NCBI GenBank assembly: GCA_029721435.1
Contig: CM056583.1
Span: 70,054,120 to 70,118,119 of the forward strand
Origin: Gymnothorax reevesii
Taxonomy: Eukaryota; Chordata; Actinopteri; Anguilliformes; Muraenidae
Direction of reading: 5' to 3'
Length of the DNA: 64,000 nt
A model generated the notes under the pieces. It ran no database searches, was not told where the DNA came from, and saw nothing but the letters and a program-made list of their open reading frames with translations. A program made the translations under genes and the position numbers. Shown here one piece after another: positions 18,896 to 31,747 of the stretch. Position 1 is the stretch's first letter. Every line of letters starts with the position of its first letter.

Positions 18896-20740
18896 GTTGA
18901 AATTTACATTAAAATGGGTATGGCTGGGGCAAAAAATGCTTTGTGATTTGCAGATGATGAAAAATAAACCATGGCTCATCCAAAACTCTTGTTTTTAAAA
19001 AGTTGGAAATGATTTAAATACCATTTAACTTTTTTGGTGGCAGAAAACTCCTTGGACTGAAAACAATGCAAACCTTTAAATTTACTAAAGTAGTACAGAA
19101 GCACAAGTCATATTGCCATAATGGATGGGTTTATTTTGTTTTCTGAAAAGAAGATATAGAAGAAAAACCAACGCATTTCACTGGACATTGAATCATCGCC
19201 ATTATATTTAGTCTCATAAAACAAGGCTAGGTGCACCTAGTATATGGCTGGGCCACCTCTTCCTCGCCGGCTGACCAATCACTGAACTTGATCACTCAGG
19301 CAATCAGTCAATCACTTACGCAGTAACTCAGACAGCGACATTCGTGCTTATAAGGGCCAGGCCGCTGCTCGGCCCTGCCCCAAAATAAGGTTGTGAATGC
19401 AAGCCCTTCAATAAAAATTATATTATTATTCTAATATTTTTTTTCTTCTATAATTACCATTTATATATGCCAAGTGTATATGATATCAGAATAGCAAAAA
19501 TTGTGCTGTATTTTTTGGTATTCTACCGCATAAAGGGTTGATAATTTTCAAGTGCCTAAGTAAATGAATTGTCTTTATCCTTGACTGTTTTCAGAAGTTT
19601 CTACTCTTGCAAATGAAATAGCAACTCCCAAACATGGACTTTTCTGCAAATGTTTTTGGGGGGCAAATATAGTTGTGAACCTCCTTTTGTCTTTGACAAA
19701 GCAGCTACTGTTTTGCACCGGCAATGAAATTGTTTTATCTATCTAATTCAGATGCAAACTTGGCCTTAACTTCTTGCCATTTTCAGCTGTATTGCTCTGA
19801 CTGCACTTGCACTTAAAGGGCTGGAAGATTTTGTGCAGCCTTGTACTCTTTGGGTGTCACATGTTTTCTTGGGTCTGCTCTTAAGCTACAAAATAGGAAG
19901 TCTGTCCACACAATGCATACCCTTCGAAAGAAAATAAGAAGGTAAAGGAAGCAAATCATCATCTCTAAGGCTTACTAAATCTAGAAACCGTAACAGTGGG
20001 AGAAAAAGTGAGCATTATGCTACTATTTTTTCACTGTCAGAGACTGTAATTTACAAAATCACCATATTTCAGAGAAGTGGGAACATGAGTTTAGGATATA
20101 GATCACAGGGATGATCTGAATAATTCATCTGACTTTTTTAACGCTAATTTCCTATCAACTGTCTTACTGTAAAAAGATTTCATTAGCTATGATGAAAATT
20201 AATTTCTGATTTAATTCTGATAGAGACATTTAGTTTAGATGGCACTAGATATAGTTTTAAGCCTTAAAATCCATACATTTAAAACATAAAAATGTGCTAA
20301 GTATATTGCGTACAATCAGTGTTGAATGCAAGAAAATTCAATATTTTGAAACTGGTGCAGAGTGGTATAACTGGCAAAAACCCAGCATTCAAATAATCAA
20401 TTAAAGTTCCAAATGTTTAAAAGATATGTTCTCATTTTATGTCAAAATTTGTCTTTTGTGATACACTGAACAGTATTGCCAAACAAAATTGGCCTGTCAT
20501 TCAAATGAATAGCTTGATTTAATGAGCAAATAATTTGTTTGATTGCTAATCAGGCAACGGTAATGGGAGGAGGTTGAGAGAACTCATGCGTTAAAAGATG
20601 GAGATTCTGCCTTCTCTATGTTGCCTCCAATTTCACATCTGTGCAATTTGCCAGTATGGCTGGAGGTTCGTGCTCTGCACTTCTCATTTTGTGATACAAT
20701 CTTGTTATTACTCGGTGGGTTTTCTGATGAAAACAGAGAA
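18896..20740. other. No gene; possible LTR-like segment at 19210-19430
   Basis: Mostly AT-rich unique DNA. At 19270-19430 a denser segment has GACCAATCAC (CCAAT-type), CTTATAAGGGCC (TATA-type), GGCCCTGCCCC and then TTCAATAAAAATT (polyadenylation-type) in the order of an LTR promoter. I could not find paired ends, so this is only a suggestion. Confidence 0.3.
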
Positions 20741-21129
20741 CCAGACAGAGTCAGGGTGCAAAGCAATGAAGGTATTTACTGATAGGAATACAGTAATAAC
20801 TGGAGAGGGAGTAAAGCCATGAACAGAAAGTAGGCAGATGGAATTGTCAGCATGGACACGGAGTGTAAATGAGCTGATAATTTTCTCTGATATTGTGCTA
20901 GATGAAGGCTGCATTTCTCAGATGTCCGAAAGTACATTCTCAATGGAACAGCTTGCAATGACGTAGCAACCTAAAAATGCAGCCGTTGAAGTATGCAACC
21001 TAAACTTTGAGAAACGGCCCAAGCCAGGTTAGGGTAATGGGCGTGTCCGAATCTGGCCAGTGGTATCCTGGGACTGAAGTATGGTGATATTAATCTCCTG
21101 GGAAACAGTACTGCTAGACAGCATGTCTG

Positions 21130-21598
21130 AAGTGTTTAGTAGGAATGGAGTCCCAATCCTGGAGACTGATGAAGGTTTGGGAGGTGTTCCTAATAATCTG
21201 GTCAAAGGAATAAACCAGAAAGGCAGGTTAACAGGAACTTTGTCCCAATCCTGGAGACTCCGAAGGGATTACATAAATCACTGAGTGTGATTATGTATTT
21301 TACTACCAAAAAGGTCACAAGAATCACTGTAGACGGTAATAAACTTCTGAACTGGAAGTCATAAAATGACTGGTTGCTTAAGGGCATATAGCGCGACAAT
21401 CCAGCCACTCTGTCAGACAGAAACAAGGCTTATTTGCACCTCAGAGCACAAGGGAACAGGGCATACAAAATGGATTACACCCTGAGGAGGGGAGGCACTC
21501 AAAATGCTAAACCAATGAAGAAGACAAAACCTTTATAAGACAGGCAGGTTGCTCGATTGGGGGAGGAGACTAGCAAGGAGACACAAGGGTTTGTGACA
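21130..21598 (-). repeat. LTR-like segment, tentative
   Basis: Read on the minus strand from 21598: TGTCACAAACCC, then CTTATAAAGG (TATA-type), then GCAAATAAGCC (polyadenylation-type) and a possible end CCGTCTACA at 21328. Beyond it the words CCCAATCCTGGAGACT occur twice (21152 and 21244 regions). No target duplication is visible. Confidence 0.35.
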
Positions 21599-24500
21599 GT
21601 GGATGGATCAGTTTAGATTTAGATTTGGTATATATTTTATATTCCAGGTGGCACCAGTGCACTAATTTAATATACTGAAGCAAGGCTGATAAACGCAAAT
21701 TGATTAATACCCAACAGTTTTACAATCTTAGAAATTTGATAATGGACCGTTCCCAAGCTGTTTTGCGCATTATCTTGGTGCCTGTATAAACAGCATGCAG
21801 TCTGCTTTTGGTTATCTTTGCAGCAAGTGGAAAAGAATAGTGAACGCTTTATTTTGAATTTTCTTGAGTAGGGATGATGATGCTTTTACACAATTTCTTA
21901 AGACAAAAGAGAAATCAAATGTTCTGTTTCGGCTACAGATGCTGTGATTGTCAGATTCCTATCCACTGAGAAGCAGCAAGATGGTGTGACACAGAATCTG
22001 GCTGTGTAGGACTTGGCATGTCTGGAGATTATTCATAACAACTATCTGAAATTATTTTTCATTGCCCTGACGAGCTGAAAATGGTTCTCACTGTTCAGCT
22101 TTGGTACAGCTTGACTGTGAGTCACCTTACCTATATTTTTACAAGTCCATGCTTAAACATGGCTGAATTATGTAACCCAAAGGGATCATTTTTCATTGCA
22201 ATTGACCCGTCCTATTTACAAAGTAACAGTGAACCGCCGCAGTGCAGCGCTTAGGGACCAACAACAGGTCTGAGGACAGGAGTATATGAGGATTAGCATT
22301 TGGATCACCTCAGCCATTTCTGTAAGGTGCCATTTTGCGTATGGATATTACTTTGGTGGTCATACAATGCAGGTGGCGCAATTCGTCTGATCACAATGCA
22401 AAAAACAAATAAGTTCCATCATACTCAACAATTGTATTCAATAAAGAGAACCCAATGTGATGGTTCTGCCTTGCAGTCCCTCCCCCCTTCTGCTGTCTGC
22501 ACCTCCACTTCAATGAGCCACATCTGTTGCTAGTTGAGGTGGATGTGCAGTAAAGAGTATGAGTGCAGTGCAGCTGCATTCTGTGTCCTACAGATGTTTT
22601 TTTGCCACTGCTCATCTCCTGTCTACTTTTATCTTTAAATTATAAATTTTTTTATACAGTATTTTTACTCAGCCTGCGTGTGTGGGTCCCTTCACCTGGT
22701 TTTGGGTCCATGGTCCCAGTGCCCGCTGGTTTCGTGTCTTCAGCCGGCAGAGGGCAAAACCATGACACCCAAATGAAAAGAACTTGTGACTAATATTTCT
22801 GAGCATCCCCAGCAGAATAATGTGCACTAATATTGATAGTAATTTTAAAGACATGAAAATAATGTGCCTCACCTGATGCCCCTTCTCTGCCAAGCAAGTC
22901 AAATGATCGTGAAAGTTGCGCCCAAAATGGTGCTCATTGCATTTGAGGTTATTTGCAAACAGTACGAATAGAATATTAGATGTATACCTATGATACTAAT
23001 GGCACATCTTTTGGAGTGAGAGGACAGTGAGTGCCCAAGTACAATAACAACGGCATGTCTACAATACCTGCTAAAGATGGTTTTCGTGGTGTGGAGACAC
23101 TGGCCTACCCAATTAAACATGGGAAGAGCACGGAATTCAGTCAATCAACCAATTACGTCTAACTTATATGGGTCTCGCTGCAATGCCATTCAAACATGTT
23201 TGTAGATTTACTGGCTTCAGACCTGTTACATCAGTGCAGGTTAATTTCATGAGATAGAATTAAAGTTTCATATTTCCTGTGTCCATTGAAGTGAAGGATC
23301 TGTTACAGGCCAACCTGCTGCCATGTTTTATTTACTATATAAAGATGAAATGTTTGTTATATCCCCAGTCACTGTATAGAAGGCATTCAAACATGGAATC
23401 AGCCCTAATCCTGAGGGATAATAGCGACATGATGAACAACTGGTGTCTTCCTCTTGTTGACAGAGCGAGCCCATATCTGCTAAGGTGGCAGAGGTGGCTC
23501 AGTCAGCTTATCTTAGCACATTGCCACCTCGAGGGGCTCACTTTTACTGCTTTTCGTGGACATCACTCGGCCAAAAGTACATGGACTGCTGCTCACCCAA
23601 CACCAGAGGTGATTACTAGGAAGTAAGCCCCTCCTTTGCTGCTGTTACCGCATCATCTCTTTGGGGTGGATTTTCTTCTAGATGTTCAAATATAGGGATT
23701 GCAATTTGATCGCCAGAAATGCATCAGTGAGGTCAGGCTGTGATTTTGGGCGGTTAGACTACGGGTTGAAGTTGGATTTCCAGTTGATCCAGACAGTGTT
23801 TGAGAGGGTTTGAGGTCAGGGTTCAGTATGCATCTCATTCTGTGCGTGGAGACATTGTCAAGCTCAAACAGAGAGGGGTATTTCCAGAACTGATGGAAGC
23901 ACAGAGTCATCTGGTATGTCATTTGCACGCTATAGCGTCAACTGTTTTCTTTCATGAATCTATGCCTGATTTTGGAAGAGTAGTGCCCGCAGGTCTTTGG
24001 GTCTGTAGAGTCTATTAAAAATACCATGGACCATAGATAGCTCATTCATTCATTTTGTATTTGTACATGAACATCATGGAGTTGCCTATTTTGTGGTTAC
24101 TTTTTTTCCCCCTCGATTGTTTGGAGTTTTTATTGTAATAATCACATGCTCCTTTTCTAAAAATCCTCTCTGGTGGAATAATTGAAAAAAGAAAAAAAAA
24201 AACTGGCCAGCCAATAAGCCTTTTGCAAGCAAAATTTTAATTCAGCCATAATTTGAGCTCCAATAGGAAGCACTTTCCGCTCTCAGTATGGAGTCATGAC
24301 CTTTGCCTGTCCTCAGTGGGCGACACAAAGACAGGCTAAAACCCAGGAATGTGCCCCATATTGGTGGACTACTTTTCCCCCATTGAATATCCATGTTTAA
24401 ACTCTGAAAGAATGAGGGAGGAGAAATATGCTAATTTTGACCATGACATCCTGGAATGGAGAAAATGATTTCCTTTCTTTCAGGCACAATCTAAAAATTC

Positions 24501-26989
24501 AATGGTTATGATTTTGAAGGGAAGCAGGCTGTTTGAGTATGAAATTATTTTGTTGTCCAAAATTATGCTCAGCTATATCTAACATGAACAACCTGACAAC
24601 AGTCTTTCCTTACAGGAATATAGAGGTTGAAAACATACCAACAAAGAAAAAAACTTTCTTCTGAAAACAATGATATTTAAAAAAGATAAAAAAATTAATT
24701 ATTTCTTAATGGCACTAACATAAATCTGACGTTTTCTATCAGCAGCTGCTTTTAGTGGATGCCCCAACACCTGTATTAAATGCCAGGTTCCATTTAGTGC
24801 TGTAAGAGAAGGGATATCAGTGTGGGTTGTTGTAATCACTGTAAGCTCTCAGTGAATCTTCCATGCATGGAAGTATTCATCACCAAAACAGCCAGATGAA
24901 TGAGACCTTTACATTACAATAAATCTCAGTAAATGAGATTGCTGTTAATAAAATTTTAAAGAGGGATTTGATGTCATACATGATTTGATCGACAGTAAAG
25001 AGTACATTTGATATCTTTGTAACATGTTGACTTAAGGCTCACTTGGCCAAACACTGAATATTATGCAAGGGCATTTCAGCGCCTGTCCACACATTTGGGT
25101 CAGAACGAAAAGCAGCAACACCTTTTAAAAAAACAAAAGGTCCTTCCCCTCTCTGGGCAGCTGTTTGCACAGGCAAATGAGAAAGAGTGGCAAGCTGTAT
25201 GCAAGTGTTATAAACCCATCACCATGGAAACTGAACAGCGCATTAGTCTAAATATCCTGGGCCACAATCAGCCGGTGGCTGCAGAGTTTAAAAAGATGTC
25301 TGAGAAGCCATGAGCCATTGGCTTACTGCAGCTGTAAACTGAAGGTCAAAGTGTTAGTCCCATAACTAATCATTCCCATGTCAGTCTCAGACAGGATAAT
25401 GCCTGTCTGCTTAGTCATGAAAGAGTTCAGTTTCATAATCCCTTTTGATGTGGCAGTGTTAAGGTGAAGAACTCCCAAAAAGCATGTATTGTATATACTG
25501 TAGCTTGTATGCAAATGTACAGAGAACTGACTGAAGAACTTGATTTGGTTGGACATTTTCTCTTCAAAATACCCCAAATTTTACACTTCTTTGAAAGTTC
25601 CAAGTTCAACTCCTTCGCTTCTGTTTTATTGGGGTCTTCAATTCTGGCAAGCTGATTAACAATTTCATTGCGATGTCAAATATAAAAACAGAAATATATA
25701 ATTTTAAAAAGTTTATTTTTCTTTGAAAAGATGAGGCACATACCGATAGTTCTTTTCAGGGGCATTGTTCAGCAAAGCACATTTTTATGAGAAGCAACTA
25801 ATTACAATCCATAATTTCAAACCTCCAGTCCAGCTCTCTTTAATTATGAAAACAAGAGGAGAGCAGGATTATATGAAAGACAGTAGAATTACAACACCAC
25901 CCGACAATCTTTGAAGATTCATCTTGAGATTAACCATTTTCAATTGAATTAGTTTCACGATATCTGAGAATTGGAATAAATATGAGATGATTCTAAAGAA
26001 GTGGGAATGTCCTGTTTCACTCGGAATAACAAGCTCTGTCAGCAAAATAAAGGAAATGTGAATAGGAAGGAAGAGCCCTTTCTCCAGCTCTGCTGTTTCC
26101 CAAGGCTGACAAGCAAAAAACACATATCCTTTCCATCTCTGCTATCACTCTTATGTCCCAGAGTCATCATCTCAGTGCAAAGGTAGAAATATGTACTTCC
26201 ATTAGAACTAAAATTTGTTTGTGGAGAATTTTCCTCAGAGAGTCACAAGTAAACCAAAGCAGTGAGGGAACAGTAATGCACAGTGTACCCTGATTATCAA
26301 TTTTAATGGTGTTTGGTCAACATTCAGCAGAATTTTCCAAATCTGTTTTACACCGTAAAAACGGACTACTGTACCCTCATCTGTCAATAATACTTTTTCT
26401 AATCCACGAGTTGTTTCTCATTTTTGCTCATTTATTATTTATTCATTTTGCATTCAATGTAATCAATGCATTTATAAATGCAACTGACCTCACTTTTTGA
26501 TGAATATTGTCCGATGGTAGCTTGGATTATTGTATTCTCATTGTTAAAAGGCACCAGTGTTATTACACTGTTGCAGTTACAGACCCTCTAAAGGGATTGG
26601 AGCTGGGTGGGATGGTCGGGTGGGCTACCATGTTCCCTTCATAGCTAAATGCTTCCAAATGAAGTAAATTACTGCAAGTGAATAAATATCCTGAAATGAA
26701 ACAATGATGAGAAACAATAAATATCTCAGTAAAAATGGTAACGACTGTAGTACAGAGATGTAAGACTCCAGTCCTGGAGGGCAACAGTGTTTCAAAGCTT
26801 TTGCGGTCTCCTTTCAATTAACAAGCGAATTTATGCCTTGTCAACAAAGTGTGCCACTTAATCTCACCAAAAACCTACAAACACTGAGGGCCAACAAGAA
26901 CGGACTTTGATACAACAGCTGAAGCTTCCTATATTGATACGGACCTTGTTAGTGATATTTTAAATTATCTAACTCATTAAGATAGTGAG
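21599..26989. other. No gene seen (5.4 kb intergenic)
   Basis: I find no exon-like coding block, RNA gene or complete transposon. A segment at 22660-22770 (GGTCCCTTCACCTGG through CCATGACAC) looks like a repeat end. 25090-25320 has an open plus frame with no recognisable domain. Confidence 0.4.
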
Positions 26990-27200
26990 AAAAACTTTTG
27001 CACACTGGCCAGCCGACAGGTGCGTTGGAGAAAAGCCAACTAAGGACTAAAGTAACAACAAAAAAAAAAAACTCCCGCACACGGTCTTCTCACTTGCAAT
27101 AAATTTATTACTCGCTGTTTCGGGCAACCGACCTTCCTCAAAACAACAAACCCATTTGGTTTGTTATCTTGAGGAAGGTCGGTTGACCGAAGCGTTGACT
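26990..27200. mobile_element. Penelope-like inverted tail fragment, tentative
   Basis: Two inverted arms face each other with a short spacer: CGGGCAACCGACCTTCCTCA (27121-27140) and GAGGAAGGTCGGTTGACCGA (27171-27190). They are flanked by an A run and TTGCAATAAATTTATT. The layout (pol-A-like tract, ATTTATT, inverted stem-loop with a GAAAC-like box) resembles the two other Penelope-type fragments here, but the core reads TTGAGGA instead of CTGATGA. Confidence 0.4.
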
Positions 27201-27410
27201 AACTCATTAAAGTGAAAAACTAAAGACACACAGATGAAAGTTTAGAAGAAGGCTGCGTTATAAGTGTCATAGTTGACTGTTATTGATTCATTTCAAAAAT
27301 ATGGGAATATGATATCCTTTTTTTCAATACCTTTATGTTTCAATGATTTCCATGAACCATTCTCAAGTTTAGTGAAACCCATTACTGACGAATTATTAGT
27401 ACCTGAGAGC

Positions 27411-27446
27411 TCTCCCTCTCTCTCTCTGTCTCTCTCTCTCTCTCGC
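27411..27446. repeat. (CT)n microsatellite
   Basis: An interrupted run of CTCTCT units. Confidence 0.9.
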
Positions 27447-30400
27447 CATATGTTCAAATCATAACATTTCGGAAGTCCCTCAGTAATCGTTTCCATCTGT
27501 TTCAAAGCCATGCATATTTTTTACATTCCACTGTGCTTAAAGGCCTGAAAGTAACTCCTAACTGATGGATTTTTTAATGTAACTCCTCAAAAAAATGAGT
27601 CTGTCCCTCCAAACCTTGAAACTCCTTAAAGTAATTTTCTTTCAGCAAAAAGTAGCTTCTAAGTCTGAGAGTCGCGATGCAGAGTGAAGAGGACTCTTTA
27701 GTTGTGAAGAGCCTTGGCAAAAACTCCAAACGGCTGCTGCTCTGAACCAGCATTATCGTTGGGCAAAAAATACTATGATATTAGTGCTGAAAGAGATTTT
27801 GCCTCAGTCATGTGGTCAGCTGATAATGGACATAATAAGAATGATTCAATTTCACGTGTAATTAAATATAGAAGCTCATGAATATTTGTGCTTGTGTTTA
27901 TTTTGTAACTGTGGATTATTGCATTGATAAATTCTTTTATGAGAATGACTTACTTATCAAGCTCATTGGCCATAAGCATTGCAGGGTCAGTGTTCCAGCC
28001 CTGTTAAGCTGGTATCCGGCTAGGATACAGTACATCACACAGGCGACATCATCCTTCACAACCAGTTCAACCCCGCTTCCTACTCTTAGGCTCAATCTCA
28101 AATCACCCACTACATTTTCACTTTGCCCACTCCCCCATCTTTTGCGTGTTCATGAAGTCGGGTCGCCATGTTGAAATCTGTCTCAATCCTATCAGCGCCA
28201 AGTGAGAGTGGTCTGTAAAACCCTCTAACAGCAAATCTTTATCGACGCTGACCTTCCAATCTCACACTCCCTCGCCGGAAGCAGAACGACAATAGAGATG
28301 GCATATGCGATTGAGCATTTCTATGGTTACATTTCAATTCATGCCAGGCCATACCATACCAAAGCTATTATCTCTGTTGCTAGTAGTGAGCAGGGAGCTC
28401 TGAGGAGCTATGAGGGAGGATTCACGAGAGCAGCCTTCCTTGTTGATGTTCAGCTGAAAGCCAAGACATCATTTGATAATTACAGACGCTGAGAGCCGAT
28501 CCAGGCGTCATCAAAAACCACCATCACTTCACATGACACTTCTAAGCAAAGGACGTCTGATTTCTCAAAAAACATATTCCCTTGTTTCTTCTCACCATAG
28601 ATGCAAGGAAAAGACACAAGTGAGGAAACTGTGGATGCAATTCAAGAGAATTGAAATGTACTTTATCTATGGTCTGCTCCTTCTACTCCCATAGGGCAGA
28701 GGGAAGCATATCCCAAAGATCACATACGTATTTAAACACACCCTGTGAGGAGTGCCCTCCATAACGGTGAGGGAGACTCACATAGAGTGACGCGGGGCGG
28801 TGAAGTATTTGTGGCAAGGGAGCAGTTTGAGACAGTTTTAATTTAGGAGTTGATATTCTGGCACCCCTTTAATTTAGAAGTTGATATTCTGGCACCTCTC
28901 AGCAGTACTCCTATCGCTAAGATAAGATTCTTTTTGAATATGACCCCTAGAGTTTACGTTCTGCATGCAGACTTGTGTATAACATACAAACTTGAAAGTA
29001 GCCGTATAAGATTCCCTCTTTGTTAATTCATTAATGGCTCAACAGTGTGCCCGAAATACATTGCCAGAATAATGAATCCAAAGCAATCAAACTTAAACTG
29101 TTTGCTTCTGGCTATGTGGATTTGTCAAATGGATGCAAGAATGACATGATCCTGCCTTTGCAGTCAGAACTCTCTTGAAAGACTTTGGATGGGTGAAATG
29201 GTGTGGTGTTTTTTGGTGGAGCATGAAGTCTCTGACAGCAAAACTTTTTTGGGAAAAAACTGGAACAATTGAAAGAAATCCTAAGCAAAATTATAATCCC
29301 CTCAAACAATTGGCCATGCTGTCAAACACCCATTTTCCCTCCTCCTCAGCAGTATATTAATAAATGCCATTTCTTCTAGAAAGAAAAGATATCCATAAAT
29401 ATAAAATGAGATGAAACGTTGATGCTTCACTAATATTTAATTTTTGGGCAATGAGATAAGATGTAAGGTGCACCTGCTCATAACGTTCTTTTAGCGCTCA
29501 CTAAAGTGAAAAAAAAAAAAAATGGCACAAAAAACCAAATCCACAGAGTAGCATAAATGAGGCTTATTAACCACATTTAACCGCAATATCTCAGGCGCCC
29601 ATAGGGGTTACCGGTTGTAATTGCATGTCACTGGTTTGGCGTGTGGTGGGTTAAAATCTGAAATAGAAGCCCGATTCTGAGGGGGAGGAACCCTGCCCAT
29701 GCACCAGGACGCATTCCAGGGTGGTTCTTCGCTGCAACCATCAGATTAGAACAATTTCGTTTTGGCTAAGAACCTGCTTCAGTCTTCTTACAGCCGGGAA
29801 GCAAATCGACTGAATCGGGGGGTGTCATCTTGCTCGCCAACCGGTAAAATGTTCTGGAACATGTAACGTTCGAATCCGGCATGATCTTGATGACGGTGAG
29901 TCAGAGCAGCTGCATGGTGCGCCTTTTTAATTGACTGATTTTCATCAATCTAATGTGGTTTGTGAAGGTCTGTGGCACGAGGCAAAAAAAAATACAATTT
30001 GGAGACAGCTTTACGTTTGCCTTTGTGAGATCTGATTCCAAAAATCGATAAAATAATGACACGATGAATAACGTTGCAACGAATGCCCAGATTTGCTACG
30101 GTTTTGCTCAATTAAGAGACTCGCTCCCTGCGGAACGCAGAGCGGCGTTGCAGCTCATGTTTGGGCGATATAACCAAACTGGTACTGCCAACTCATTTTC
30201 TGTGTCTGCATAATATCGCCCTCAAAGAGTGATCAGCCCTATGCAAATTTTTCTTGCCTCGACACGACTGGACTGGTCTTGTGGAACTAACGTGAACTGT
30301 CCACGTACGCTCTTCCCGAAATAACCTGTGCGCGCTTGTCCATTGCCGTCCTCAGAAAAAGAATACATTAGTTTGCTTATTACAATGCATTGTATTTGTT

Positions 30401-30889
30401 CTTTCCAACATGAATGACATGCTACGCGGTGTTTCAGTGATGCATTTCCCTATGGCCTGGATTTTATTATTTAGTTATGTTATGTCTGCTGGGAGGTTTG
30501 GGAGAATATTTAAAAGGTAGCTTGCTCGGGTTGATGCTGCACAGAGGATACCAAGAGAGACTCCAAATTTACTTCTTTTTTTTTTCACTCGAACTTCATT
30601 GTTTTTTTGTATTGTTTTTTTAAATACAGTTGCTGTCACTTTTTTTTCTACTGCACATTCTGAAAGACCGGACGCAGGGAATTGAAATTAAATGGCAATA
30701 ATTCATATTCTTGGTATGATCTTATGCATGAAGTTAAGGGGTAGCTGCATTTGGGACATTGTCATGGCTCCTGAAATTTGAAATGAAATTATTTCACTGT
30801 TATTTTCATGTTTGGACCAGTGTGCCATTCATGATATTTTGCTGTCATCTGATTCATGATGACTCGATGCATGGGCGGCCATGCTGTTA
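27447..30889. other. No gene seen; CpG-richer segment at 29580-30350
   Basis: Intergenic. 29580-30350 is richer in CpG than its surroundings. Within it GGCACGAGGCAAAAAAA near 29973 and TTTTTCTTGCCTCGACAC near 30248 form an inverted pair about 290 bp apart, possibly a MITE. 28040-28300 has repeat-like TCTCAATC words. No host exon was recognised. Confidence 0.4.
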
Positions 30890-31225
30890 ATGGGTGGCAT
30901 GGTGGCGCAGTGGGTAGCACTACTGCTTCACAGCAAAAAGGTTGTAGGTTTGAATCTGGCCAGGGGCCTTTCTGTGTGGAGTTTGCATGTCCTCCCTGTG
31001 TTTGTGTGGGTGTCCTCCAGGTACTTGGGTTTCTCCCACAGTCCAAAGACAGGCATTTGGGGCTAATTGGAGTTTCTAAATTGCCCAGAGTGACTGAGTG
31101 AATGGTATGTGTGCCCTGCGATGGATTGGCAAGCTATCCTGGCTGTGTCCCTGCCTTTCGTCCTTAGTCAGCTGGCAGAGGCTCCGGCTCCTCTGCGACC
31201 CTAGTGAGGAAGCCGCAGTGTAGAT
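30890..31225 (+). repeat. tRNA-derived SINE-type repeat, copy 2
   Basis: TGGGTGGCATGGTGGCGCAG starts the head; the B box is altered (GGTTTGAATCT). The core GGGCCTTTCTGTGTGGAG and CCCACAGTCCAAAGACA match copy 1. The tail differs: it carries GGGGCTAATTGG and CCTGCGATGGATTGGC, then CTGCGACCCTAGTGAGG. Confidence 0.82.
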
Positions 31226-31254
31226 AGTTGATGAATGCTATTAATATTGCACAG

Positions 31255-31747
31255 TGGCAAACTCTCTTTCAACATGGTTCAGCCAGTAGCCAGCAGCCAT
31301 TATTCACTCTGCTCCAGCTGAGCAGGTGTGGATTTGGTTAGTACTTGGATGGGAGACCACCTGGGAAAACCAAGTTGCTGCTGGAAGAGGTGTTGGTGGG
31401 CCAGTAGGTTGCGGTCTTCCCACTGGTGGAATAATCCTCAATGCTCCAGTGCAGTGACGGGGACACTGTACTGAAGGAGACGCCGTTTTTCAGATGAGAC
31501 GTTAAACCAAGGTACTGACTCGCTGTGGTCACTAAAGATCCTATGACACTTTTCAACAGGAGTTGGTTTCCCGCTGTCATGGCTAAATTCCCAACCTGGC
31601 TCTTTTGATCTGCCACCTAATCATCCCCTGATCAAATTGGCTATGCAATTTGTCCTCTTCAACCCCCCAGGGCTCCCTAGAAAAAGAGATTTCAATCTCA
31701 ACGGGACTTTCCTGGTTAAATAAAGGTTCAATAAATAAAAAATAAAA
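31255..31747 (+). repeat. 5S rRNA-derived SINE (SINE3 type)
   Basis: GGTTAGTACTTGGATGGGAG followed by ACCACCTGGGAA at 31336-31367 is the internal promoter part of 5S rRNA. The body then diverges from 5S (GGTCTTCCCACTGGTGGAAT) and ends GACTTTCCTGGTTAAATAAA followed by AATAAATAAAAAATAAAAA. This is the structure of fish 5S-headed SINEs mobilised by a LINE, not a 5S gene. Confidence 0.85.

Noticed and set aside
30530..30560. TATTTAAAAGG promoter-like box
   Set aside because: No gene or repeat boundary could be tied to it.
31336..31367. 5S rRNA gene
   Set aside because: Only the internal promoter part matches; the rest diverges and ends in a SINE tail with AATAAATAAA.
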